Assembly (NCBI GenBank): GCA_017506865.1
Contig: JAFCMP010000536.1
Coordinates: forward strand, 310,001-374,000
Direction of reading: 5' to 3'
DNA from: Tribonema minus
Taxonomy: Eukaryota > Sar > Xanthophyceae > Tribonematales > Tribonemataceae
Length of the DNA stretch: 64,000 nt
Positions 25,789-37,100 of the stretch are shown here, in pieces. Within the stretch, counting starts at the first letter, position 1. Each line of letters starts with the position of its first letter. A program made the translations under genes and the position numbers. Below the pieces are notes generated by a model that saw nothing but the letters and a program-made list of their open reading frames with translations, made no database searches and had not been told where the DNA came from.

Positions 25789-27681
25789 CCAGGGTCCGTG
25801 GCAGAGTACGATCTCAATGGCGAGCGCGTGGCCCAGGTCGTGGCGAAGGACCCCTCTACCTACACCTTCACCAGCGCATCCATAACCCCAACTCCAACTT
25901 CAACAACTCTCGACTTCGTCCGCCCCCTGGCGGGCACCGCCCCGGGCGACTTTGTCCTCACCCCTGGAACCCCCCAGAAGATCCTGTGGGCCTACGGACC
26001 CCCCGAGCTCGCCCAACACATCAACTACGATAACCCGGCGGTGGATCTGGGTGCGTGCGCCGCCGGCAGCACCGCCAGCGGCAGCAGCAGCGGGCTGAGC
26101 ACGGCGCAGACGCACGGGCTGCTGATGACGCTCGCGTTCGTGGGGCTCATGCCGCTGGCGATCGCTGTCGCGCGCTATGGCCGCAGGTCCAAGCACTGGC
26201 TCGCGCTGCACGCGCTGCTGCAGGTGAGGCGGTTTCGCGCTGCTTGTGTAACCGTCGCGGACTGCTGCTGGCAGTTTCGCTGCGTTTGTAACTGCCGCGG
26301 GGACTGTGCTGCGCGCTGCTGCAGGTGAGGCGCGCTGCAGGGGCGGTTTCACCGCGTGTGTAACTGTCGCGGACTGACGTTGCGTCATCGTCGACTATGT
26401 GGGCGAAGATCACTTTGCCGATCCGCACACATCTCAAACCAATATTGGGAAACATAAATCTGACCGAACTGCGTCAGAGCTCTGCACGCTTGCACGCCCC
26501 CTCAACCTCAACCCTAACCCTACATTGTGCCCTCCCTTGTTTTGCAACCCCCCGCAGTTCTGCTCGGTGATCCTCGTGGCCGTCGCCTTCGGCATCATTG
26601 TGGACTACGTAGGCGAAGACCACTTTGCCGACACGCACGGCCGCGTAGGCCTCTTTCTAGTGTGCGCGGTCTTCCTACAGGTCATTGTGGCAGTGTTCAG
26701 GCCGCACCCCCCTAAACCCCCTAGCACCCCCAGCGTCATGGCCTCGCCCCCCGCCCCCGTCGCTGACGCCGGGACAACGTCGAGCACTGCAGCTGTTGCT
26801 AATGGCAGCGCCGTCAAGGCTGAGAAGGGCACGCGCAAGAGCGTCCTGCGCTGGATCTGGGAGATTGGGCACAAGGTGCTCGGCGTCGGCATGGTCGCGC
26901 TTGGCTACTACAACATCCACGAGGTGCGTGGAAATTGAATTCATCGTGGGTGAACTTCATGCATGAATAGTTCTGTACATGTAGTACTCGGCGTCGGCAT
27001 GGTCGCGCTCAACTACACATCCACGAGGTGCGCGAATTTGAGTTCGTGGTGAATGAACCTTACGAATGGGTGCCATGCCTTTCACAGTCGTGCATGGATG
27101 TAGTGCTCGGCGTCGGCATGGTCGCGCTCGGGCACTTCAACACATTCACGAGGTGTGTGAGTTTAAATTCACTGCGGATGTTATTCTTGAATGAACTTTC
27201 CAATTTTCACATCGAGCGTGGATAAAGTGCTTCGCGTCGGCATGGTCGCGGTCGGCTGTTACAACATTCACGAGGTGCGTGAGTTCGTTGTTGATCAGTC
27301 TCGAGGACAATGTATGCATCTCGTATGGCTCAACTTTGGCCCCTGGTCTCTATGACTCGACCAGACATGCCACGCAGCAACCAAGACCCGTGCACTTGTT
27401 GCTGCAAGGCCATCACCTATTTACTGTCCGATTCTTTTACTACATTTACTATTCTGTTACGATTCTCACCTTCCCCACCCCCACCCCCCCCACCCTTACC
27501 CCCCGCGCACCCCCCCCCTCTACAGGGCCTCGAGTACCCCGAGTCAGAGGTGTCATCCAACCTCTCCGACATCCTCATTGGCGTCGCATGCGGCACTGCC
27601 GGCCTATTCCTCATCTTGGAGGGCATGAAGTTTGCCAAGCCCACCTGGTTCCGGCCCAAGCCCGCCGCGCAGAGCCCCTAA
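22301..27681 (+). CDS. Secreted/membrane two-DOMON cytochrome b561 (ferric-reductase-like)
   Basis: Predicted trans-membrane electron-transfer protein: extracytoplasmic DOMON heme or ligand domains feeding a b561 core. Exons 22301-22406, 22652-22822, 23816-24235, 24743-25021, 25793-26223, 26558-26923 and 27526-27681 join in frame to 642 aa. Residues 1-20 are a signal peptide (MRAAAVAALALVGLARSAYG). Two DOMON domains follow, each split over two exons and each with the GWVGWGxSPD..M core (encoded at about 22766-22815 and 24943-24990). A Gly/Glu-rich linker separates them. The b561 part starts at about residue 437 with HGLLMTLAFVGLMPLAIAV, then the LHALLQ His, THGRVGLFL and GHKVLGVGMVALGYYNI, giving the four conserved heme-ligand His positions and five hydrophobic segments. 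The tail is short and basic. Introns carry donor-side, acceptor-side and internal exon ghosts. Confidence 0.9.
24527..24742 (+). repeat. Exon-edge ghosts: acceptor side of DOMON exon 4
   Basis: About 70 bp before the real acceptor (24742), CATACCCTGATGCGCTGACG begins a stretch ending at the exon start GTGAGGACGACAGCGGCGAC. A decayed copy spans 24527-24612, ending CAGCGGCGACGAGGAC, and is followed by a TTAGGG tract and AC/AG microsatellite (24627-24668). Confidence 0.75.
25758..25790 (+). repeat. 28-C homopolymer at a splice acceptor
   Basis: 28 C, one T and four C lead directly to the AG of the 25793 acceptor of the DOMON gene, acting as an extreme polypyrimidine tract. Similar C-runs precede acceptors at 45423, 47137 and 27526. 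Length may be unstable or mis-assembled. Confidence 0.8.
26290..26430 (+). repeat. Exon ghosts from DOMON/b561 exons 5 and 6
   Basis: Around 26306-26330 there is a copy of the exon-5 end (GCGCTGCTGCAG|GTGAGG) and its intron tail TGTAAC.GTCGCGGACT. At 26387-26430 a decayed copy of an internal piece of exon 6 (GACTATGTGGGCGAAGATCA) lies 170 bp upstream of the original. So ghosts derive from both flanking exons and are not limited to junctions. Confidence 0.8.
26985..27280 (+). repeat. Exon-edge ghosts: donor end of b561 exon 6, three copies
   Basis: The exon end GTCGGCATGGTCGCGCTTGG..CATCCACGAG|GTGCGTG is at 26877-26930. It recurs at 26985-27034, 27101-27163 and 27226-27280, each with the CACGAG|GTG(C/T)G(C/T)G junction and a GAATTTGAGTTC-like tail. 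The spacing is about 115-125 bp. The copies keep a usable donor, so alternative 5' splice sites exist. Confidence 0.9.
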
Positions 27682-30600
27682 AGGGGTATGTATCGCAAGG
27701 GGTTGGCTGAACGATACCCTACATGCCCCGCCCTGCGCCACCTGGGGCAAGACGCCGCAAAGCAGCCGGTTATGCCGTACCATAACGCGCGTTGCACCGG
27801 CGCCGTGTTTTCCGCGATGCGCGTCCGCACACGCGTGCTCTGCCCCCCAACCCCCCCCCCTTTGCATGCAAGAGTTCCGACGGTACCACCGTCACCCTGC
27901 ATGCAAGAGCCCTGACAGGATGCGCGCTAGTGAAGGCTCTGAGAGTGACTGACACGGCGCGCGAAGGAAGTTGTTGAGTAACGCCTGCGCGCACTAACAC
28001 TTAAGAAGTTGCAGTGGGGGCTGGCATGTGAGCAAGCTTTCCCGTACCTTAGCCCTCCCCAATTTCTCTAGCCCCCCCCACCCCCCCTCCCCCCCTCCCT
28101 TCACTTCCATGCGGCCTTACACGATGGCGCAGTGTCCTCCGTGCTACAGCTTGTCAGTGAGAGCGCTGGCCGTATGATTGAAGAGCGCTGCTTCGTAGCA
28201 GTTTGTGCTGCTCGGCAGCGCGTCAGACGCGGCCTCAGTGCTCAGCAATGCCGCGTTGCAGCAGCAGCAGCACCGTGCTGCCGAGAGGGGAGCGCTACGC
28301 GCAGCGCCGTGAGACACGCGTGGCTAAAAACCCTAACCCTAATTCGCAGGCTGCTTCCAGCAGCACAGCTCAGCAGCAGTAGCAGCAGCAGCAGCCGCTG
28401 TCTTGTGCAGTGGCTGCTGGCAGTTTGTTTGTGCTTGTCGCGACCCCCCCTCTCCCCCCTACGGTGTGAAACTCCCATTCTCTTCTTTCGCGACGCAGAC
28501 GTGATACACGATGCTGTACAAACAACCCATGAATCTGGCTGAGTTTATTTGCCCCCCGCTGACCTGCTCATTTGCTGCCTGCATACTTGCGGTTGAATCT
28601 GTTGTTAAAACATCTTTCATGTTTTTCTTTTTTTAATTCTAGGCGCATTCTTTAAAATATGTTTTTTCATAAGTATTTATAAATGATATAAGTTGTGTGA
28701 ATGTCACACCACCTGTTGAAGTTGTGAATGTCACCCACGAGCATTTGTGCTATTTCTATCCGTACTTGCACTTGTTTTCGTAATTGCCTGTGCATAAATG
28801 CAAGCGGATGGCATGTGCTGACAACGCAACCACTGTCCGTGTACCCTGCATACCCGCCATACTGTCCATCTGCCTACCCTGCAGTGACAGCGCTTATCAG
28901 CAAAAGCTTTAGTGTCTCAGCGCCTACAGTTTCTAGTTTACGCTGAGACTGCAGTCCTGCCAACGGCGGGTGCGCTGCCGCACACATGCTCTGCTGAACT
29001 GTGAAATCTCAATTGAGCGCCGACAGCGTTCCTGTGCTAACCCTAACCCTAACTATGAGTGGTGATGAGCAAATGAGCTACTTCAAGAAGTAGGCACATT
29101 CTGAAGTTACCGCAGTGCGTCGCGAACGCTGCAGCACCTGACAGTCTTTTGCCTTTTGTCTACTCGTTCCGTAACAAGCCTTGACCACCATGCATCTCCA
29201 GTCCGACGCACTCTTTGAAAGTTGTGTGGTGCTGACAGATTGTCTTGGTAAAGAAAGGGGACGGTTTGTACACTTCTGCGGGTTAGGAAGTGATACTTCG
29301 AAATACAGGGTACTTTTATTATATTCCACTTGTGGCTGTGGAAATGCCATGTTGTAGGTGTGTCGCCTTGTTCTCACTCTTGGATGTAGCATGTAAAGCT
29401 TGCACGCCACACCCCGCCCCCCACATCACCCCCAACAAAGCACCCGCAAGCGACTGTCCCCCACATACTAGCAGGGATACCAAACAAAGCTACAAGACTC
29501 TCCCCCCACAGACAGACCCGTCTTAGGGCCACCCAGCTCCACGCAGACTCCATCTCAAAGTTTTCATGCAGGCCAAGGTCACCATAATGGGCCCTGAACT
29601 GGAGATTGTGGCTATCTACGTGAACCCCGATATCATAAAGATAAGCAGAGGGAGTCACTGGGCGCCAGGCGCTGACGCTAGAAAGAAAGGCTATATAACT
29701 AAGCAAAGCATCGCCTCCTTGATGAGCGGGACGGTGGTTTACCGGGCCTCCCATATCACCCCCAACAAAGCATCCGCAAGCGACTGTCCCCCACACACTA
29801 GCAGGGATACCAAACAAAGCTGCAAGACTCTCCCCCCACAGACAGACCCTTCTAAGGGCCACCCAGCTCCACGCAGACTCCATCTCAAAGTTTTCATGCA
29901 GGCCAAGGTCACCATGATGGGCCCTGAACTGGAGATTGTGGCTATCTACGTGAACCCCGATATCATAGAGATAAGCAGAGGGAGTCACTGGGCGCCAGGC
30001 GCTGACGCTAGAGAGAAAGGCTATATAACTAAGTAAAGCATCGCCTCCTTGATGAGCGAGGTCACGGCTCACCGCAGGCTGCAAGCCTGACAAGATATTG
30101 CCATTTACAGCTGCGAGTAACTTGTGGTTGGTGCCGTGGCGTGCAGCCGACTCCGCTTGCTCTCCAAGCACGCTAAGCCGCTGCCTGTCCCTCCTCCGCA
30201 CGCCAGCCAGGGCTTCCGAGACACCACCACACGTTTGAAGTTCTCTCGAAGGAGCTACGCACGCTGGCATCACCTGAGGGCCGCTGGTGCTAGCTCCTGC
30301 AAGCCCTGCAGCCCAGCCCACCCACCAAACCAGCCGCATTCGCTGCCACGCCTTTCGGCGTTAACGAGCTTGGGACGCTGTACATGTTTTGGAGTATTGT
30401 GCATGAAAAGAAGAGGTGTTTTGGTCTGTTTTCATCGTCACTTCGAAAGACCACCCGATGGTGAAATTGTCATATGCAGCTGAACTTGCTGGCAGATGAC
30501 CTTGCCCATGCACTCAAGCGAAGAGCAAAGCAGCTCGCCATTTGGATGACACGAGTCAGCTCTTGTACGATAAACACATGGGTCATAGCCTCGCCCAAAC

Positions 30601-30819
30601 ACCAAATTCCCACGACTAACAAACACGCAGTCTGCATGGCATATCAATGCGCAGGCTCGTAATCATAAGGTTAGCTCCATTGGGTAAATACGGGCAGCTC
30701 GTGCAGCCATGCAAACAATGCATCTCAGCGACCGCCCGCGCGCGCCACCGCCACTGTAGTTTGTGCTAACGAAAAAAAGCGCCAGCCGCAGGCTGCGCCC
30801 CAGCCTCAGACTCGGACGG
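27682..30819. other. Convergent intergenic region between the b561 and RhoGEF genes
   Basis: 3.1 kb with no supported conserved gene. It contains C-rich tracts (27843-27860, 28073-28101), a GCA-type repeat (28259-28272, 28373-28395), an AT-rich patch at 28620-28690 unlike the surroundings, two short TTAGGG-type tracts (28329-28343, 29037-29052) and the 330-bp tandem repeat described separately. Confidence 0.5.
29421..30057. repeat. Tandem 330-bp duplication with a long open frame
   Basis: Units start at 29421 and 29751 (CCAYATCACCCCCAACAAAG), 330 bp apart, a multiple of three, with about ten differences. The minus strand is open for 321 codons (30339-29374) through both units, encoding a 110-residue repeat with GIHVDSHNLQFRAH-like text. 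The plus strand is also mostly open (ATG 29566). I recognise no family and see no splice context; it may be a coding repeat or a chance open frame. Confidence 0.7.
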
Positions 30820-31121
30820 TCACAAGTCACAGTCGGAGTCCTCTGGCGTGTTGGTCTGCGACTCGCGCCGCCGCGGCGGCGGCGCGCGCAGCACCAGCAC
30901 CGGCACCCCCTCCGGCGCGCCGCGCCGCGCGTCTATCAGCATGAGCGCCTCCGCCACGCAGTGCACGCGGCGCCCATCCACCTCCGCCAACACGTCACCA
31001 GCCTCGAGGCCGTCCGCGCTGCACGGCCGCAGCGGCGCTGCTGCCGCCGCAGACGCCGCCGCTGTCGCCGCCGCAGCAGACGCCTCGCCGCCGCCGCCGT
31101 GGCCCCCTACCCTGCGCAGCT

Positions 31122-31152
<31 letters not shown>

Positions 31153-34100
31153 TAGATGCGGTGGCAGCCTCACAATGACGCGGCCGTGCGCTTCGGCGAG
31201 CAGCGCCGGCGCCGCGGCGGCGTCGCCGCGCAGTGCGAGCCGCACCTCCGCGCGCGGCGCCTCCACCGTGCCCAGCGACTTGCGTGCGGGCGGCGGCGCG
31301 CCGCCGCTGCGCCACGCCTGGAACAGCGCGCGCGCGGAAGTGTCGCGCCGCTCGTGCGCCGCGCGGTGCGCGCCGCCGCCGGTCGGCGACGCTCTGCCGC
31401 TGCCGCCACCGCCGCCCCGCCGCGACGCGCCGCCGAGGCTCTCGTTGAGCAGGTCCGACATGCTGCTGCTGCGGCTGCTGCTGGCGCTGGGGGCGACGGC
31501 GGCGGCGCTGCTGCGGCGGTGCGCGCCGCTGGAGCTGGAGCGGCGCCGCGCGGGCGGCGACGCGGCGCCGCGTCGCCGCATGGAGGCGTCGATGCCCTGG
31601 TGGGGGGGAGTGTCACCGGTGTGAAGTGAGGGGTTGGGTGTGTGTGTTGAAGTTGTGACTCTGTGCGTGTGGCATTTTCTATCTAGGGCGCGCATGGGCT
31701 CACAGAGGTTTTGCGTGCAGGAAGGCTCGGCAAAAGGGCGACTTTGAACTGTCTTGATTCAGAAGCATGCAACTTGTGTAAGTGGCATCGCAGGTGTGCT
31801 TGCCCCAGAGCCCGACATCCCAGAGCTCGAAATGAAAATGCCCTAATTATCGTCAGGCTTTCAACGCCGCAAGCGAAAATTGAGTTGATGTATTCTGCAT
31901 GTGCCGGTGGTGACTTGCAAGCAGGTGCGCTTACTCCAGAGCAGAGTGCATTTAGTCACTTGTAATTTGCAAGTGGCTGTGCTCACTTCAGAGTCCGAGA
32001 CAGAAATGCCCTGGTTGTCATCCGGCGAAAACAATTCCGTGGTCGGCCCGTCTTCCGATGACAGAGCGCGCTCATCCTCTGCTGCGGGCGAGCGGCGCAG
32101 GCCGCGGGTGCTCGCATCGGGGGCGTCGCTTGTTGAAGTTGAAGCGAGAGAGCCGCCTCCTTTGGAGGGCAGCAGGCGCCCGCTGCGGTTGAAACTGCGC
32201 GTGTGGCGAGAGGACAGTTTCGGCGAATGGGGGAGCTGTGTGAGACAGACATGCGCTGTTGACACGTAGTGAGAGGTGCTGAGCGCTGGCATCGCTTAGG
32301 GTTCGGACAGGGTTTGGGCTAGGGTTAGGGTTAGGGTTAGTGCTGGGGTTACGCGCACGCGGAAAGTTGCCCGACCGAGCCAGCCACTACCACGTGGTGA
32401 CAACACGGCAGTTCCACAACAGTTACTCACAACGGCATTATTGCTACTTGGTGACCCTGCCATAGTCACAGATGTGAACAAACACATCACGACAGTAACC
32501 CTACTTGGCGCAAAACTCAACCCTACCTACACCAATCACTCACCGGCTGCCCAGGTCCGAAAAGAAGGAGGCGACGCTCCGCTGCGGCGTCCCCCTGTCC
32601 GACCCCTCCCCCTCCCCCCGCGCCCAACCCCCCCCAAAAGCCCCCGGCAGACTCCCCCTGCCCCTCGGCCGCACCTCCGCGGCTCCGATAGGCACAGCGG
32701 ACGCACGCCGCGGGTGGCGCCGCCCCCTGTCCCCCCCCCCTAGCGTGGGGGTATCGGGTAGCGCGGTTGTGGAGCCCCCTGTGCCCGCGCAGAGAGCTGA
32801 GCGGTGTGGCGGGGAGGCCCACTCGGAGGCCGAGTGGCAGCGCTCGGGGGAGTCGGGGTCGCTGTCGGCGGCAGCAGCGCTCGGCGGCGCGGCGCTTTGT
32901 CGCCGCCTGCGTGCGCGGGGGATCGGCGTAGGTGCGTGAGATGCGCTGGAATTTTAGATATATGTATGTACCATTGATAGGCGGGTTAAGGGGAGGACCA
33001 GGGTTTTGAGACGCGTATGTATCGTTGTAAGGAGGGTCAGGGGTGGCAAGCGTGCTCTGCCGCCGCCTGCAAGCGCGCGGGGGGATTGGGGTTGCGTAGG
33101 TGCGTGAGATGCGTTTCGAGACTTGTACTGCTGCTAGGAGGGTTAGGGGCAGGCATGCGGCGGTGCGTGAGATGCGTTTCCAGACATGTACCGTTGTTGG
33201 GAGGGTAGGCGGCGGGCGGCGCGGTGGCTGGCATGCCGTAGGAACGTGAGATGCGTTTCAACACATGTACCATGGCTTGCATGCGTTTGTTTTGTGTTTT
33301 TTGGCGGTGTTGCGTGGTTGTACTTCAATAATGAGCCTTGGTGGAGTGTGCGAGCTTCGTATAGCCCGACATATATGTTAATACATGTTGGTATGCGCAG
33401 AGCTGAAAATAACGTGTTGCTGCCACTCAGGTTAGTGGCCGCCCCAGACTTCATGGTGGCAGCCAGGTTTCAGCAGAGCTCAGCAGCGGAGCATTAGGGT
33501 TTAGGTTTAGGTTTAGAGGTCGGTTTAGGGTTCACTCCTACCCATGCAAACCCGCACGTGCAGAGACGCTTGCTTCCGCTCTAAGAAAAGTAAAAAAGCA
33601 TGCAACAGGCTCAAAGTTGACGCATTAGTCACCCATGCTCAGTTCAAATCTGCAGCAGCGGATGCCGCAGCTGACACCAACATCAGCATGTGTTGAAGTA
33701 CAACATTTGGAGATGGAACTGCACATAGCACCGCGTCACATTCACATCTATCACGAAATGCAGTAGCGGTAGCATCCACATCCATCACAAAATGCAGTAG
33801 CGGCAGCACAATGCAGCATAAACGAAAATGATGCAATGTCTCACCCTGCGCTCACGACGGGCGAAGGCGGCGCGCTGCTGCCGTCGGTGACGCTCCTCAG
33901 CCGCGCGCGCACATGCTGCAGCTCGCACGGGTCCGGCGGCCCCGGCGCCGGCGCGCGCGGCTTCTCAAACATGGCGCGCAGCTTGGTCACCTCGCCCTGC
34001 CGCTGCGCCACGACGCGCCAGCTCGTGTGCTTGGCGCCGCTGCCGCCGCCGCCGCCGCCGCGCGCCGCCAGCTGCACCTCGTCGTCGCTGTCGTCGGGCG

Positions 34101-37100
34101 ACGCCGGCGACCGGAAGCCCTGCGGCGACGCTGCGGCGGCAGCGGACTCGTCGTTGCTGCTCACGTGCTGCGCGCTGCTGCTGCTGCCCGGCGTGGCGGA
34201 CTCCGTGGGCACGCCGCTGCCGCCGCCGCCGCCCTTGTGCCTGCGCGCTGCGGCGGCGCCGCCGTCGCCGCCCGCCGCCGCCGCTGTCAGCGCAGCAGCG
34301 GCAGCGGCGGCGGCGAAGCCCCCGGCGTCAGCACGCAGCGGCGCGCCGTCCGCGGAGGCGCGGCCGCGGATCGGCGACGGCGAGCGCGCCGCAGTGCCGT
34401 CCAGCGCCGGCAGCAGCAGCGGCGACAGCGCCAGCGAGTGGCGCGAGCCACTGCCGCCGCCGCTGTCAACAGCGCTGCTGCCGCCGCCGCCCAGCGAGGC
34501 GCGCTGCGAGCTGTTGCGCTGGTGGTCCGCGGCGCGCGGCGGCGGCGACGCGCTCGACCCCCGTATCCTGCTCCCCCCAGGGCTGGTGCCCCTGACGGGG
34601 GAGGGCGGCGGCCGCGCGCGCTGCTGCTGCTGCGCGGCGGCGGCAGCATCCGCGGCGCCGGCAGCAGCGGCGCCGGTGGCAGCGGCGGAGGGCTCGCTGC
34701 GCACGCTGAAGACGCCATAGCGCAGCGACCCCTCGGGGAGGCCGCTGAGGGAGATCTCGTGCATCTCCGTCGTGCGCCCAGCGTCGTCCGGGACCCACAC
34801 CTGCACCGTCTGCGCCGCCGCGTAGCTGCTGCGCCGCGTCAGCGCCGGCGGCCTCGGGCTGCCGCCAGCGCCGGCGCCGCCGCCGCCTGGCCCCTCCAGC
34901 GACGTCTTGCGCTGCCGCTGCGGCGTCGCCGCCGCCGCCGCCGCCGCTGACGCTGCTGGCAGCGGCGACTGGCTGCTGCCAGGGCTCGCCAACGTCGCCG
35001 CCGCTGCCGCAGCTGTTACTGCGGGTGCGTCCGTATCTGCGGCGGATTCAGCGGACTCGGGGAGGGCTGCCATGGGCGTGGAAGGGGCGGTGGCGGCCTG
35101 TGAGGAGGAGGAGAGGGCGCGCAGCGCGTGCTCCGCGGAGCGGCGCTGGTGCGCGTCGGGGCTGCTGAGCGATGCTGACAGGAGGCGGTGCCCCCCCTCC
35201 TCGCTGTTGCGGCGCATGGCGGCCTGAGAAAGAGGGCAGGGGGGGGGGGGGCGGGGGGGGGGCGTCTGTGCAGTCAGCGGCGTCGGTAAATGGGGTCGTG
35301 CTGGGGGGGTCAGCAGCGTTGCATCGGGGCATGCCGCAATGCTGTGTACATGGTGTTCGAGAGGGATGCTGGAAGGCCGCAGGGCATGCCATGAAAGGCA
35401 CTTGCAGTACTAATTGAGGTGTACTTGTAATGCTTGATGGACTTCTAGCGCGCCACGTGGTCTTATCTTGCGCATATTTCGATGACGTGCATCTGATGCT
35501 GAAGAGCAGGTTGCCTTTCGCGCAATACAGGCAGAAGATTAGGGCCGGGACGCTAACCCTACCAGTAGCCCTAAGGCAAAAAGCACTGGCAACAGGCGGC
35601 CCGGCCCAGCATTGACCTGGCCGGGGTTAGGGTTAGGGCTAGGGTTTGGGGTTCATCAACGGTGAAACAAAGATCTGCGATGTGGACACTGGTTGGCCAG
35701 CTCTACAGGGCCAATTTGCTGGCATTGAATGGTGATCTCGCTCCGCCAACGATGGGCAGCACAGTACAAACTTTTTGGATTTGGGTAAAGGTCACCTGAT
35801 TCTAAGCATACCCTAAATATAACCCTAACCCTTGCCCTGCACCACGCTGGTCATGACGGCAACGCGAAAGTCGCGCAGACTGTAAACTCGAACCCAGATA
35901 TTAACTGCTGGCTCTATGGCACCACGCCCACAAAACTGTTATCTTTCCGGCTTGATTCATCCCCCATGTCGTCTTAGGGTTACCATCAGGGACTAAATTA
36001 GCGTTAGAATCAAGACCACACGTAGGGTTATCCATGTAGGTTTTGCTGACCCCGTTCTTTTGCGGCAACGCAAAGCACTCGCTGAAGGCATTGAGCCACC
36101 ACTCTGCTCTTGTGTAGTCCACATCTTTAAATACATGCATACATGTATACATACCTACATGCTTGCATGCCTACATACCATATTGCCCCTGAGCGATTGC
36201 TGAAGGCGTCGAGCCTCTCTTGTTTTAGTGTGTGCACATACCTAGGGTGAGGATGAGGGTTAGAGCTAATGTATACATGCATGCCTACATACCCCTGCTG
36301 AGCAACGCGAAGTACTTGCTGAAGGCGTGGAGCCACTGCCGCTTTTGCGCGCTCCGTGTGCGTATATATGTGTGCGTATATATTTGAAGTATATGCATGC
36401 ATGCGTACATACTTGAAGTATATACTTGAACTACGTTATGTACGTGCTGGAATACCTACTTACCTCATTGCCCCTGCTGAGCGATGCGAAGCACTCGCTG
36501 AAGGCGTCGAGCCACTCCTGCTTGGCACGTGCCGTGTCGGCCAGCACAATGAAGGATTTGCCGGCGTGGTTGACGAGGACAAAGCCCACGTCGCTGTCAT
36601 AGTCTAGCACCATGCACTGTCGAGGGGGGGGGGGGGGGGAGGGGCACGGACTGGAGCTGAGCAGTGGTGCATATTTGATATCAGATCATATGTATGACAT
36701 CAGCTAATGCCCATGTTGCTGTCGTAATCCAGCACCACGCAGCTGAGCACTGTGACACAGGTACATTCAGGTCGTGTGTTAGGGATGAGGGCGCGGGGGG
36801 AGGGGGGGGGGAAGATGAAGCTGAGCGCTGTGACAAAGGTAAAATCAGGCCGTGTGTGCGCGGTGTCAGGGCTCAGCAGATACCTGGTTGAGACTTTCGT
36901 ACTTCATATATGAAGTAAATAAATATCATGTGGCAAAAGGCATCAGCTGCTATTGGCTGATGTGTTGACCTTTCCGAGCGCCAGGCGCTGTTGAGGCAAC
37001 CAAACAGACAGCAGCGCGCAATTCAAACAGAAGCAGCGCTCGTCTACAATGTTCCACAAGCTGACTGCAATGTCTTGCCCTACCTAGGGTCCGGGTCGGG

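Noticed and set aside
33836..34950. Long plus-strand ORFs over the 33.8-35.2 kb region
   Set aside because: These are shadows of RhoGEF exon 9 in GC-rich sequence; the minus frame joins neighbours in phase on both sides.
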